This document shows, piece after piece, positions 11,544 to 18,250 of a stretch of DNA of 18,250 nucleotides (position 1 is the stretch's first letter; every line of letters starts with the position of its first letter). The notes under the pieces were generated by a model. It saw only the letters and a program-made list of their open reading frames with translations, was not told where the DNA came from and searched no databases. Location: the NCBI GenBank assembly GCA_040509755.1, contig JBEVKF010000001.1, positions 1-18,250 of the forward strand. Direction: 5' to 3'. Position numbers and translations under genes: made by a program. Source of the DNA: JACVRW01 sp040509755. Its GTDB lineage: Bacteria > Actinomycetota > Thermoleophilia > Solirubrobacterales > Thermoleophilaceae.

Positions 11544-12065
11544 CTAAGGCCGCAAGGTCCGGCTCAGGGCCGCATGGCGTTCGTCGCCCGCCGCCTGCTC
11601 ATGGCGGCGAACCGCCTCGTAGGCGATCTCGCTCTGGTAGCCGCGGCGGATCAGCAGGCGCCAGGCACGGTCGCGTTCGCGGTCGTCGCCCGGCGCCGCC
11701 ATGCGCTGCTCGAGCACGAGCAGAGCCGAGGCGAGCTCTGAGTCGAGGCTGCGGCTGGCAACCACCGCGTCGACGAGGTCGGGCGCGACCCCGCGCCGGT
11801 GGAGGTCGCGTGCGATCCGCTCCGAGCCCCAGCCGGAGAGCTCGCGCTTGTCCTCGGCGAAGCGCTGTGCGTAGCGGGCGTCGTCGATGAAACCGGCCTC
11901 GCTCAACTCGGCGACCGCGTCGTCGATCGCCGCCGGCTCGACCCGCTTGCGCTCCAGGAAAGTGCGCAGCTCCGCGACGGTGCGCTCGCGATAGCCCACC
12001 GCCCGGTAAGCGAGCTGGATCGCCCGCTCGGTCTCTCGCTCCGGGCCGTCCGTGGCCATCGTCAC
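11544..12065 (-). CDS. recX: regulatory protein RecX
   Basis: 173 residues from GTG 12065 (or 171 from ATG 12059, which has AGG five bases upstream and may be the true start). RecX caps RecA filaments and modulates recombinase activity. The three-helix repeats are clear: AIQLAYRAVGYRERTVAELRTFLERKRV, then AAIDDAVAELSEAGFIDDARYAQRFAEDKRE, then GSERIARDLHRRGVAPDLVDAVV and a last copy with RAWRLLIRRGYQSEIAYEAVRR. 'GFIDDARYAQRF' and 'G..RI...L..RGV' are signatures of the family. It begins 18 bp after the recA stop, so recA-recX is one operon, the usual arrangement in high-GC Gram-positives. Confidence 0.95.
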   Translation of the reverse strand: MTMATDGPERETERAIQLAYRAVGYRERTVAELRTFLERKRVEPAAIDDAVAELSEAGFIDDARYAQRFAEDKRELSGWGSERIARDLHRRGVAPDLVDAVVASRSLDSELASALLVLEQRMAAPGDDRERDRAWRLLIRRGYQSEIAYEAVRRHEQAAGDERHAALSRTLRP

Positions 12066-12083
12066 CTAGGTGGAGCCGGCCAT

Positions 12084-14288
12084 TTACGCGGCCTGTTCCT
12101 TGGGCTCGGTGTCCGGCGGGGCCGGCGCCTCCTCCTCCGGGGCCTCTGCCGGCGGAACCGCGGCCAGCGGCGCCGCCGCCGGCTCGACACCGAGCGCGTC
12201 GTAGATCTTGCGCTCGATCTCGGCGGCGACCTCCGGATGCTCGCGCAGATAGCCCTTCACGTTGTTTCGCCCCTGCCCCAGCCGCTCGTCTCCGTAGGAG
12301 AAGAACGAACCGGACTTCTGGACGACGTTGTGCTCGATCCCGAGGTCGAGGACACATCCCTGGCTCGAGATGCCCTGGCCGTAGTCGATGTCGAACTCAG
12401 CCTGGCGGAACGGGGCGGCCACCTTGTTCTTGACCACCTTTACCCGCACCCGGTTGCCGACCGCCTCGGTGCCCTCCTTGAGGGTCTCGATGCGGCGGAT
12501 GTCGAGCCGCTGCGAGGCGTAGAACTTGAGCGCTCGCCCGCCGGGTTGCGTCTCTGGCGAATTGTGCACCACCACGTGGTCGACGAGGTAGGTGTGGTTG
12601 CCCTCGATCTGGAGGTCGTACCGGCGGCGCCGGGACGGCCGATCGTGCTGAGGACAGTCCGATTTGCGGTACTTGCGAAGCACCTGCATGCCGATCGGTC
12701 GCAGGCTCTGGCGGCTCTTGAGATCTGTCCGGTAGTCGCCCGCCGACGCTGCATCCCATGCAAAGCGCCCACGCAGGTCCGGATGGAGCTTGTAGTCCAT
12801 CGACGGATGCACGTACGGCGCGATCCGCTCCTGGAATCTCTGGGTGCGCTCGCCGCTGAACAGGAGGTTGTGGCCGCTCAAAGTCGGCCGCCCCATCCCG
12901 AGCTCCTCGCAGCGCTGGGCAACCAACTCGCGATCCTCGCTCGATAGGCCCGCGACGCAGATTGTCGCCTTGCCGTGGCCCCACCGCTTGTAGCTGCCCC
13001 CAAACGTGCCGTCGTCGCAGTACCAAGCTGCCAGAGTCCGCTCGTCCAGTTGGCTGAGTACTTCACTGCTGACGGTCTTGCGTCCGTCGGCTGCGTACAC
13101 CGCGTCGCGCAGTGCCGCGAGCTGGCGCATCGGAACGGTGTCGAAGCCAATGCCGTTACCGGTCCGACCGATCCTGTGCGCGAACGGCGCGAGCATGGAC
13201 TGCTTCCACTCGCAATATTCGCGCTGACGCTCGCCATGGCCGACGCGGAACGCTGCGTTGTGAGCCGATGCGTAGCGAAGAGAGCCATCGCCCAGCAAGC
13301 TGCCGAGAATGAGCTTCATCTGGTCGTCGCTCAAGGCGTACTGCTTGACGGCGACCAGGACCTCGTCGCCTTCCTCGATCTCCCACGCCTGACGCTCACC
13401 CTCGGGCGTGAAGATCATGTGGTTGGGAGTGCACGCGAACTTGCGCTTGCCCGATCCTCCACCGGCTTCGACCTCAAACTGGAGCCACTCGTCGGTCTCG
13501 CCGTTGTCGTACCACTCCACGACACGGCGCGGCTCGATCTGCCCGGTCTTCGGGTCCATCGACATGACCTCGACCGGCGTGCGCTGATTGACGATCTTGC
13601 CGATCTTCTCGGTGCTTCCGTCCGCCAGCACCACCCGGGCGTCATAGTGAAAACACCCGAACATCACTCCAACCTTCTCGCGAATCTGGTTCGTGAAGAT
13701 GCAGAGGGTGTTCGCGCGGTTGAGGTTGCCGGCGAGCTTGCGCATCGCCTGGGACATCATTCGGGCCTGGAGGCCGACGGACTGGTCGCCCATCGCTCCT
13801 TCGAGCTCGGACTTCGGGGTGAGCGCGGCCACGGAGTCGATCGCCACAACGTCAACCGCTCCCGAGCGGATCAGCAGGTCGGCGATCTCCAGCGCCTGCT
13901 CGCCGTGGTCGGGCTGGGAGACGAGCAGCTCGTCGACGTCCACGCCGATGCGCTTGGCATAAGCGGGGTCCATCGCGTGCTCGGCGTCGATGAACGCGCA
14001 GATGCCTCCCAGCCGCTGGGCATTGGCGAGCACGTGGTAGAGCAGCGTCGTCTTGCCCGACGACTCGGGGCCGAACACCTCGACGATGCGCCCGCGCGGC
14101 ACACCGCCCACGCCAAGGGCCAGGTCGAGCGACAGCGCGCCCGTGGGGATGGCCTGGACCCGCACCGCGGCGGCCTCGTCCCCCATCTTCATGATCGATC
14201 CGGCGCCGAACTCGCGCTCGATCTGCCCGAGCGCGTTCTTCAGCGCAGACTCGCGCGCCTGAGCGGCCTTCTGCTGCTCTTTGTCCAT
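12084..14288 (-). CDS. recA: recombinase RecA with in-frame intein
   Basis: 734-residue precursor. The N-extein (1-211) has the ATPase core: Walker A GPESSGKT (73-80), FIDAEHAMDP, the Walker B region VVAIDSVAAL, and the loop region GAMGDQSVGLQARMMSQAMRKL. The chain is broken after NQIREKVGVMFG by a 365-residue intein (212-576) and resumes with SPETQPGGRALKFYASQRLDIRR; the joined RecA is 369 residues. The splice point falls in the DNA-binding L2 loop, so unspliced protein should not bind DNA properly. After QGISSQGCVLDLG and the C-terminal domain there is a Pro/Ala/Glu acidic tail. The ATG has GAGAGGA upstream. No actinobacterial SOS box (CGAACnnnnGTTCG type) was seen in the 84 bp before it. 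recX follows after 18 bp. Confidence 0.98.
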   Translation of the reverse strand: MDKEQQKAAQARESALKNALGQIEREFGAGSIMKMGDEAAAVRVQAIPTGALSLDLALGVGGVPRGRIVEVFGPESSGKTTLLYHVLANAQRLGGICAFIDAEHAMDPAYAKRIGVDVDELLVSQPDHGEQALEIADLLIRSGAVDVVAIDSVAALTPKSELEGAMGDQSVGLQARMMSQAMRKLAGNLNRANTLCIFTNQIREKVGVMFGCFHYDARVVLADGSTEKIGKIVNQRTPVEVMSMDPKTGQIEPRRVVEWYDNGETDEWLQFEVEAGGGSGKRKFACTPNHMIFTPEGERQAWEIEEGDEVLVAVKQYALSDDQMKLILGSLLGDGSLRYASAHNAAFRVGHGERQREYCEWKQSMLAPFAHRIGRTGNGIGFDTVPMRQLAALRDAVYAADGRKTVSSEVLSQLDERTLAAWYCDDGTFGGSYKRWGHGKATICVAGLSSEDRELVAQRCEELGMGRPTLSGHNLLFSGERTQRFQERIAPYVHPSMDYKLHPDLRGRFAWDAASAGDYRTDLKSRQSLRPIGMQVLRKYRKSDCPQHDRPSRRRRYDLQIEGNHTYLVDHVVVHNSPETQPGGRALKFYASQRLDIRRIETLKEGTEAVGNRVRVKVVKNKVAAPFRQAEFDIDYGQGISSQGCVLDLGIEHNVVQKSGSFFSYGDERLGQGRNNVKGYLREHPEVAAEIERKIYDALGVEPAAAPLAAVPPAEAPEEEAPAPPDTEPKEQAA
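12561..13655 (-). mobile_element. RecA intein with LAGLIDADG homing endonuclease
   Basis: 365 residues, precursor positions 212-576. Splicing blocks: Cys1 in CFHYDARVVLADGSTEKIG (block A), ACTPNHMIFT with the block B Thr and His, RRRYDLQIEGNHTYLVDH (block F), and VVVHN (block G) with Asn365, followed by Ser+1 of the C-extein. Endonuclease: two LAGLIDADG-type motifs, LILGSLLGDGS (about 115-125) and LAAWYCDDGTF (about 208-218), each with its catalytic Asp. All residues needed for splicing and cutting appear present. The site is the one between VMFG and PETTxGG of RecA, which I recall as the M. leprae-type site rather than the M. tuberculosis-type one. By eye the DNA is somewhat less GC-rich than the exteins. 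Confidence 0.95.
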
Positions 14289-14353
14289 GTGTCCGTCCTC
14301 TCGAAAGTCTTGAGTCCCACAACGTAGGAGTCGGGTCGGACAGCAAGCTCGCC

Positions 14354-14365
14354 CCCCTGCAGGGG
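14354..14365 (-). promoter_or_regulatory. 12-bp palindrome between the SnoaL-like gene and recA
   Basis: CCCCTGCAGGGG is a perfect palindrome, eight bases after the stop of the SnoaL-like gene and 66 bases before the recA start. It may help end the upstream transcript or act as a binding site for recA control. No T tract follows. Confidence 0.3.
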
Positions 14366-14372
14366 CCTGTGC

Positions 14373-14930
14373 CTAGCTCGAGTGTGCCCGGCGGGCGCGG
14401 CGCTTCGCCAGCGCCATGCGCAGGAGGTAGGCCGGCGTCGGCGGCACCCAGCCGAGCTGCTTTGCCATGCCCAGATCGTCGCGGTCGGCCCAGTGCTCGA
14501 TGACCTGGCCGTCCCTGACTCGCAGCCAGTGGGTCTGGGTGGTGGCAAAGCGCTCTCCGGTCGGCGGGAACACGTCCTCGACCGAGCTGTCCGCGGCGTA
14601 GGCGGCAAACGGCCTCACGTGGCGGCCGGACATCGTGCAGTGGATTACGACCAGGTTGCCCTCGGCGACCAGATCGTGGATGTCCCAGCGCAGGTCGGCG
14701 AAGGCGTCGCGCAGCCAGAGCGCGGTCGCGTAGGCGGTCGCGGGTCCCCGCCCGCGCGAGGCCGGCGGCTCCTCGTGTTGCTCGTGGTTGAGGAACTCCG
14801 GGTGGCAGACCTCGTCGAAGTCCTCGGGGGTGCCGTCGACCATGATCGCGATGCTGCGCAGGGCGACGGCCTTGGCGTCATCCAGGGTGGGCGCGGAATA
14901 GTTTGAGAGTGAAATCGCTGTGGCGGGCAT
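14373..14930 (-). CDS. SnoaL-like polyketide-cyclase family protein
   Basis: 185 residues from ATG 14930. It matches the SnoaL/ester-cyclase type of the NTF2-like fold: an N-terminal helix (AKAVALRSIAIMVDGTPEDFDEVCHPEFLNHE), LWLRDAFADLRWDIHDLVAEGNLVVIHCTMSGRH, FPPTGERFATTQTHWLRVRDGQVIEHWADRDDLGMAKQLGWVP. The 'DGxxxEHWADRDDLGMxxQLG' end is characteristic of this family, common in actinomycetes. The substrate is unknown. TTG 14939 is in frame but ATG is preferred: TAGCTT lies seven bases upstream, as in a leaderless promoter. It sits between the cinA-thpR-pyrD-VOC group and recA, with 52- and 84-bp gaps, and is an unusual insert in this neighbourhood. Confidence 0.9.
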   Translation of the reverse strand: MPATAISLSNYSAPTLDDAKAVALRSIAIMVDGTPEDFDEVCHPEFLNHEQHEEPPASRGRGPATAYATALWLRDAFADLRWDIHDLVAEGNLVVIHCTMSGRHVRPFAAYAADSSVEDVFPPTGERFATTQTHWLRVRDGQVIEHWADRDDLGMAKQLGWVPPTPAYLLRMALAKRRARRAHSS

Positions 14931-14937
14931 CCACAGC

Positions 14938-14943
14938 AAGCTA
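14938..14943 (-). promoter_or_regulatory. TAnnnT -10-like box before the SnoaL-like gene
   Basis: Minus-strand TAGCTT stands seven bases before ATG 14930, with no ribosome binding site between, as expected for a leaderless transcript in actinomycetes. Confidence 0.3.
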
Positions 14944-14965
14944 GGAACGGCCGCGCCGGTCCTCC

Positions 14966-14979
14966 GTGAGGTCGCTCAC
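14966..14979 (-). promoter_or_regulatory. 14-bp dyad between VOC and SnoaL-like genes
   Basis: GTGAG and CTCAC flank GTCG. It begins four bases after the VOC stop and lies about 23-36 bases upstream of the TAGCTT box, so it could be a weak terminator for the operon or an operator for the SnoaL-like gene. Confidence 0.3.
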
Positions 14980-14982
14980 AGA

Positions 14983-15405
14983 TCAGGCCCCCAGCTCGAC
15001 CGAGCCGTCGTCATGCAGCGTCCAGCGCGGGTTGTGGGCTATCTCCCACGGGTGTCCGTCGGGGTCGACGAGCGCGGCCGAGTACCCACCCCAGAAGGTC
15101 TCGCCCGGCTCGCGCGCGATCTTGGCGCCGGCGGCGCGGGCCTCCTCGGCGACCGCGTCGACCTCGGCGGGCGACCCCACGTTGTGCGCGAGCGTCACCC
15201 CTCCCCAGCCGCCGCCGTCCTCCACCCCGCTGTCCTTCGCGAGGCTCGCCCGGTCCCAGAGCGCAACGATCAACCCGCCCGCCTGGAAGAACACGACGTC
15301 GGCGCCCGGCTCGGCACGGGTGTGCCACCCGAGCGCCTCATAGAACGCGCGCGAGCGCTCGAGGTCCGCTACGCCCAGGGTGACGAGGCTCAGCCGCTGT
15401 TCCAC
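14983..15405 (-). CDS. VOC (glyoxalase/bleomycin-resistance fold) family protein
   Basis: 140 residues with the paired beta-alpha-beta-beta-beta layout: LSLVTLGVADLERSRAFYEALGWHT, DVVFFQAGGLIVALWDR, then GGVTLAHNVGSPAEVDAVAEEARAAGAKI and GYSAALVDPDGHPWEIAHNP. The first-strand metal ligand (His/Gln of HVTL-type motifs) is not evident (SLVTL), while the last-strand Glu (PWEIA) is kept; this subgroup has no assigned reaction. The start is GTG 15405 with AGAGGA upstream, 12 bp after the pyrD-like stop, so it is the last gene of the cinA-thpR-pyrD operon. Confidence 0.92.
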   Translation of the reverse strand: MEQRLSLVTLGVADLERSRAFYEALGWHTRAEPGADVVFFQAGGLIVALWDRASLAKDSGVEDGGGWGGVTLAHNVGSPAEVDAVAEEARAAGAKIAREPGETFWGGYSAALVDPDGHPWEIAHNPRWTLHDDGSVELGA

Positions 15406-15417
15406 TCGGAGATCCTC

Positions 15418-16515
15418 TCAGGCGTCGGTGCCCACCGCCTCGGCCACCGTCGCAAAGCCGTCTCGCTCGAGCTGCTCCACCAGGCCGTTCAGGATCTCCT
15501 TCACCATGCCCGGGCCGCGGTAGACGAGCCCCGTGTAGACCTGCACCAGCGCGGCCCCGAGGCGGATCTTGCGGTAGGCGTCGGCCGCCGTGAAGATTCC
15601 CCCCGCAGCCATCAGGCCGTAGCGGCTGCCAGGGCCGAGAATGCCATAGAGGGTCACGAGGATGTCGTTGATCAGCTCCTCCACGGGCCGGCCGCCGACC
15701 GCGCCGGGCATCCGCTCGAGCCGCGCGCGCGGCGCCGTCAGGCGAAGGGCCTCGGGCTTCCCGGCCGGCAGGTTGATCGAGAACCCGCTCACGAACGGAT
15801 GGCCGTCGGCGATCGAGACGATCTCGCGCAGCACACCGGCATCGCTCGTCGGCTTGAGCTTGAGCACGACGGGCACCCGCGGCGAGAGCTCCGCGAGCCG
15901 TCTCAGCAGGCCGTCGACCTTGGCCAGGTCGTCGAAGAAGTCGCGGTCGGCAGCCGAGTTGGGGCAGCTCATGTTGAGCGCGATGTAGTCGGCGTGCCCC
16001 TGGAGCAGCTCGAACGAGCGCGCGTAGTCCTCATAGACGTCGGGAGCGACCGCGGGGCGGCTCGGATCGTTGGTCTTGACAAGGTTGATGCCGAGGCGCG
16101 CCGGGAGGCGCTGCCCGCCCAATCGCCTGCTGATGACCTGCGCCCCGTCGTTGGGTACCCCGTAGCTGACGACGATCCCCCCGTCTTGCGGGATCCGAAA
16201 CAGCCGCGGCCGCGGGTTGCCGTCCGACGGGTAGCCGGAGATCGAGCCGATCTCCACGTGCCCGAAGCCGAGCGTACCGAGCAGCCCCAGCGCCCGCCCG
16301 TTCTTGTCGAAGCCGGCGGCCAGGCCGAGCGGGTTGTCGAAGTCGAGGCCGCAGCACTCCACGCGCAGGCGTGGATCCTCGACTGCAAACGCGCTGTGCG
16401 CGGCGCGGCGGGTCAGCCCGAAGCGCCCCGTGAGCTCGCACGTGCGCAGCGCGAGGTTGTGCGCCCGCTCGGGATCCAGCCGGAAGAGCAGCGGGCGAAC
16501 GACCGTCTCGTACAC
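15418..16515 (-). CDS. pyrD: dihydroorotate dehydrogenase, class 2-like but with Cys at the catalytic position
   Basis: 365 residues. The FMN-binding barrel is that of dihydroorotate dehydrogenase, which makes orotate in pyrimidine synthesis. The N-terminus MYETVVRPLLFRLDPERAHNLALR and NPLGLAAGFDKNG ... GNPRPRLFRIPQ are class 2 (membrane-bound, quinone-linked) features. The catalytic loop is NMSCPNSAADRDF (Cys184), where class 2 normally has NxSSPNTPG with Ser as base and class 1 has NLSCPN with Cys. The usual class 2 TVTPxPQ and INRMGFNN segments read SISGYPSDG and VVSYGVPND. SINLPAGKP stands where NTT is expected, and MAAGGIFTAADAYRKIRLGAALVQVYTGLVYRGP is the normal FMN-phosphate region. 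GTG 16515 is the start matching homologues; the longer open frame overlaps thpR and is noise. It follows thpR by 11 bp. Confidence 0.88.
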   Translation of the reverse strand: MYETVVRPLLFRLDPERAHNLALRTCELTGRFGLTRRAAHSAFAVEDPRLRVECCGLDFDNPLGLAAGFDKNGRALGLLGTLGFGHVEIGSISGYPSDGNPRPRLFRIPQDGGIVVSYGVPNDGAQVISRRLGGQRLPARLGINLVKTNDPSRPAVAPDVYEDYARSFELLQGHADYIALNMSCPNSAADRDFFDDLAKVDGLLRRLAELSPRVPVVLKLKPTSDAGVLREIVSIADGHPFVSGFSINLPAGKPEALRLTAPRARLERMPGAVGGRPVEELINDILVTLYGILGPGSRYGLMAAGGIFTAADAYRKIRLGAALVQVYTGLVYRGPGMVKEILNGLVEQLERDGFATVAEAVGTDA

Positions 16516-16526
16516 GCCAAGGGACG

Positions 16527-17069
16527 CTAGCGGAGGGTTGCCCTCGCCAGCGGCTCGTAGAGGGCGCCCTGCGGGCGCAGCGTCGAGCGGTAGAGCGTCA
16601 GCTCGGTGGCCACAAACGGGTCGGATGGAGGCGGCGGCGAGGGCGGCAGGGACGGCGCGCGCCGCTCCCCGCGCTTCACCCGAGCGAGGGTGAGATGGGG
16701 CCAGAACGGGCGCTTCTCGGGGCGATACCAGCGGCCCGCCTCCAACGCGTCCGACACGCCGCCCTGGAGCGCCTCGGCCCGCCCGTCCTCGTCGTCGAGT
16801 GCGAGCGCGAACAGGCGCGGCGCGCGCGGTGGCAGCGCCCGCAACTCGCCTGCACGGAGCGTCGGGCCCACAGAGCCCGAGGCCGCCGCAAAGGCCGCCT
16901 CCGCGAGCTGCTCCGCCGCGCTCTCGTCCTGCCAGCCCAGGAAGGCGAGTGTCACGTGCAGGGCGTCGGCCCGGACGGGGCGCAGGTCCCCCCGGCCCTC
17001 GATCAACTCGTCGCGCCACGCCGCCAGCGCCACCCGCGCGGCGTCCGGGAGGTCGAGCGCAACGAACAT
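16527..17069 (-). CDS. thpR: RNA 2',3'-cyclic phosphodiesterase (2H phosphoesterase)
   Basis: 180 residues starting MFVALDLPDAAR, the usual beginning of ThpR (formerly LigT). The two 2H-superfamily signatures are present: HVTLAFLG (His38) and HLTLARVK (His125). They open 2',3'-cyclic phosphates on RNA ends. Between the second motif and the end there is a Pro/Ser-rich insert (SLPPSPPPPSDP), then the closing strands FVATELTLYRSTLRPQGALYEPL. It begins 17 bp after the cinA stop and ends 11 bp before the pyrD-like start, in a tight operon. The open frame extends far upstream across cinA but only as antiparallel noise. Confidence 0.93.
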   Translation of the reverse strand: MFVALDLPDAARVALAAWRDELIEGRGDLRPVRADALHVTLAFLGWQDESAAEQLAEAAFAAASGSVGPTLRAGELRALPPRAPRLFALALDDEDGRAEALQGGVSDALEAGRWYRPEKRPFWPHLTLARVKRGERRAPSLPPSPPPPSDPFVATELTLYRSTLRPQGALYEPLARATLR

Positions 17070-17086
17070 GCGCGCTCGCGGACCGC

Positions 17087-18250
17087 TCAGAGAGGGAACT
17101 CCTCCCCGCCCAGCACCCGGCGCAACATGTGCATCGCCACGGTGGTCGAGCGGTCGCGGATCTCGCCGCGATCGCCGGGGAGGCGCAGGTCGCGGGCGAG
17201 CATCGGTCCGTTCGCCCGCTTGACGCACCAGCAGACGAAGCCCACCGGCTTCTCCTCGGTGCCCCCACCCGGGCCCGCCACACCGGTGATCGAGACCGCG
17301 GTGTCCGCTCCGAAGCGCTCCAGGGCCCCGTCGGCCATCGCCGCGGCCACCTCGGGCGAAACCGCGCCGTAGCGCTCGATCAGCTCGGGGTCCACACCCA
17401 GCATCCCGACCTTGGCCTCGTTGGCATAGGCGACCACCCCGCCCGCGAAGTAGGCCGACGAGCCCGCCACCTCGGTCAGGCGCGCCGCCATCAGCCCGGC
17501 GGTGCATGACTCGGCCACGGCGAGCCGGCGGCCGCTGAGCAGGTCGGCCACCTGGTCGTCGATCCGCTTGCCGTCGACGGAGAAGAGCGTGCGCTTGTGG
17601 CGCTCCCCGATCAGGGCGAGCAAGGCCCGCCACACCGGCTCCGCGGCCGGCTCCCAGCGCGTGACCACCTCCACCTCGGCCCGGCGCAGGCAGGTGGTGA
17701 TCTCGAGCCTGTCAAAGCCCTCGATCTCCGCCTCCGCCACCCGCAGCGTCTCGGCGATCTCCGACTCCGGGATGCCGTAGAGGCGCAGCATCTCCTGGCG
17801 CAGCTCGACCGCCCCGGCGATGGCCGCGCGGAAGGCGTCGGTCGCCGCCGCGGCCGGCCACATGGCGTGCAGCTCGCGCGGCGGGCCGGGGAGCACGACC
17901 ACGGTCGGCCCGTCGTCGACCGGCACGACGAGCCCGGGCGCGGTGCCCACCGGCTCGAGGATGGTGGCGCCGGCCGGGACGACCGCCTGCTTGCGGTTGG
18001 AGGCGCGGATCGCGTCGGGATCGAGGTCGGGCCAGCGCGACATCAGCGGGCGCAGGACCTCGGCGATACGCTCCTCGAGCGGCTCGTCCAGGACCATCTC
18101 GCGCCCGGCGAACGCACCGACGACCTCGGCCGTCAGGTCGTCCGCGGTCGGCCCCAGCCCGCCGCTCGTGACGATGAGGTCGACGTCCTGCGCGGCCAGG
18201 AAGCCCAGCGCCTGCTCCATGTCCTCGCGGCGGTCGCCGACGACCAGGGT
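17087..18250 (-). CDS. cinA: CinA family protein (competence/damage-inducible), 5' end outside window
   Basis: 387 residues are visible; the N-terminus lies beyond the right edge, since the frame stays open upstream of the internal Met at 18220 (TLVVGDRRED precedes it). The first part is the MoCF/COG1058 domain: IVTSGGLGPTADDLTAEVVG, then NRKQAVVPAGATILEPVGTAPGLVV and VVVLPGPPRELHAMW. The second is the CinA/PncC domain, a nicotinamide-mononucleotide deamidase in other bacteria: VAESCTAGLMAARLTEVAGSSAYFAGGVVAYANEAK, AVSPEVAAAMADGA and SITGVAGPGGGTEEKPVGFV, including the Ser of ESCTAG. It is the first visible gene of the cinA-thpR-pyrD-VOC operon and lies, as often in Gram-positives, upstream of recA, although here four genes separate them. 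Confidence 0.96.
   Translation of the reverse strand, partial: TLVVGDRREDMEQALGFLAAQDVDLIVTSGGLGPTADDLTAEVVGAFAGREMVLDEPLEERIAEVLRPLMSRWPDLDPDAIRASNRKQAVVPAGATILEPVGTAPGLVVPVDDGPTVVVLPGPPRELHAMWPAAAATDAFRAAIAGAVELRQEMLRLYGIPESEIAETLRVAEAEIEGFDRLEITTCLRRAEVEVVTRWEPAAEPVWRALLALIGERHKRTLFSVDGKRIDDQVADLLSGRRLAVAESCTAGLMAARLTEVAGSSAYFAGGVVAYANEAKVGMLGVDPELIERYGAVSPEVAAAMADGALERFGADTAVSITGVAGPGGGTEEKPVGFVCWCVKRANGPMLARDLRLPGDRGEIRDRSTTVAMHMLRRVLGGEEFPL

Noticed and set aside
12975..14327. 450-codon plus-strand open frame antisense to recA
   Set aside because: It crosses both exteins and the intein of a certain gene and encodes a His/Val/Leu/Arg-rich mirror pattern typical of antisense frames in high-GC DNA.
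14289..14372. Search for a LexA/SOS box before recA
   Set aside because: No CGAAC-N4-GTTCG-like dyad or convincing promoter pair was seen; only a GC palindrome is present.
14340..14942. 10-bp direct repeat ACAGCAAGCT flanking the SnoaL-like gene (14340-14349 and 14933-14942)
   Set aside because: It could suggest an insertion footprint, but a chance 10-bp match within about 600 bp is likely enough, and there is no transposase or inverted end.
14920..16530. 536-codon plus-strand open frame antisense to the VOC and pyrD-like genes
   Set aside because: It spans two well-supported genes and has no recognisable domain, promoter or ribosome binding site.

Overview
This is a high-GC bacterial window with dense, mostly short-spaced genes. 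Gene content and order suggest an actinomycete lineage such as Thermoleophilia/Solirubrobacterales: a cinA ... recA-recX neighbourhood, RNase Y next to it, several TAnnnT -10-like boxes placed 6-8 nt before start codons (leaderless style), GTG starts, and an intein in RecA. The lineage call is inference from synteny and composition; no rRNA or marker tree is available in the window.

Left part (1-4275, mixed accessory genes): a small ABM-like protein (minus) is divergent from a two-gene pair encoding a PNPOx-like flavin/F420 oxidoreductase and an NTF2-like protein, with a 20-bp dyad between them. Next come exonuclease III (xth, plus) and a stand-alone LigD-type polymerase domain (minus), two DNA-repair genes that converge with no base between their stop codons. 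A short lipoprotein related to siderophore/cobalamin substrate-binding proteins follows, without transporter partners.

Middle (4325-7917): a translationally coupled pair. The first protein has a possible GAF-like N-terminus and a GGDEF-family domain that has lost its catalytic residues. The second is 876 aa: an MshEN-type (PilB/GspE N-terminal, c-di-GMP-binding family) domain fused not to an ATPase but to about 630 residues of coiled coil. The first 401 residues of that rod can be cut exactly, without a gap, into 18- and 11-residue units; a later stretch follows 17- and 24-residue units. This pair is the best candidate for an undescribed system in the window.

Right part (8000-18250, conserved housekeeping, mostly minus strand): cinA (runs off the right edge), thpR, a pyrD-like gene and a VOC protein form a tight operon. 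After them come a SnoaL-like protein, recA carrying a 365-aa LAGLIDADG intein, recX, a structured 348-bp gap, rny, and miaB. A MmcQ/YjbR gene on the plus strand sits between miaB and rny; it starts 27 bp from the miaB start with overlapping divergent -10-like boxes, and its stop codon shares a CTAG palindrome with that of rny. The pyrD-like protein has a class 2 N-terminus but a Cys where class 2 enzymes carry the catalytic Ser.

No tRNA, rRNA, CRISPR array or insertion sequence was seen. The only clear mobile element is the RecA intein.
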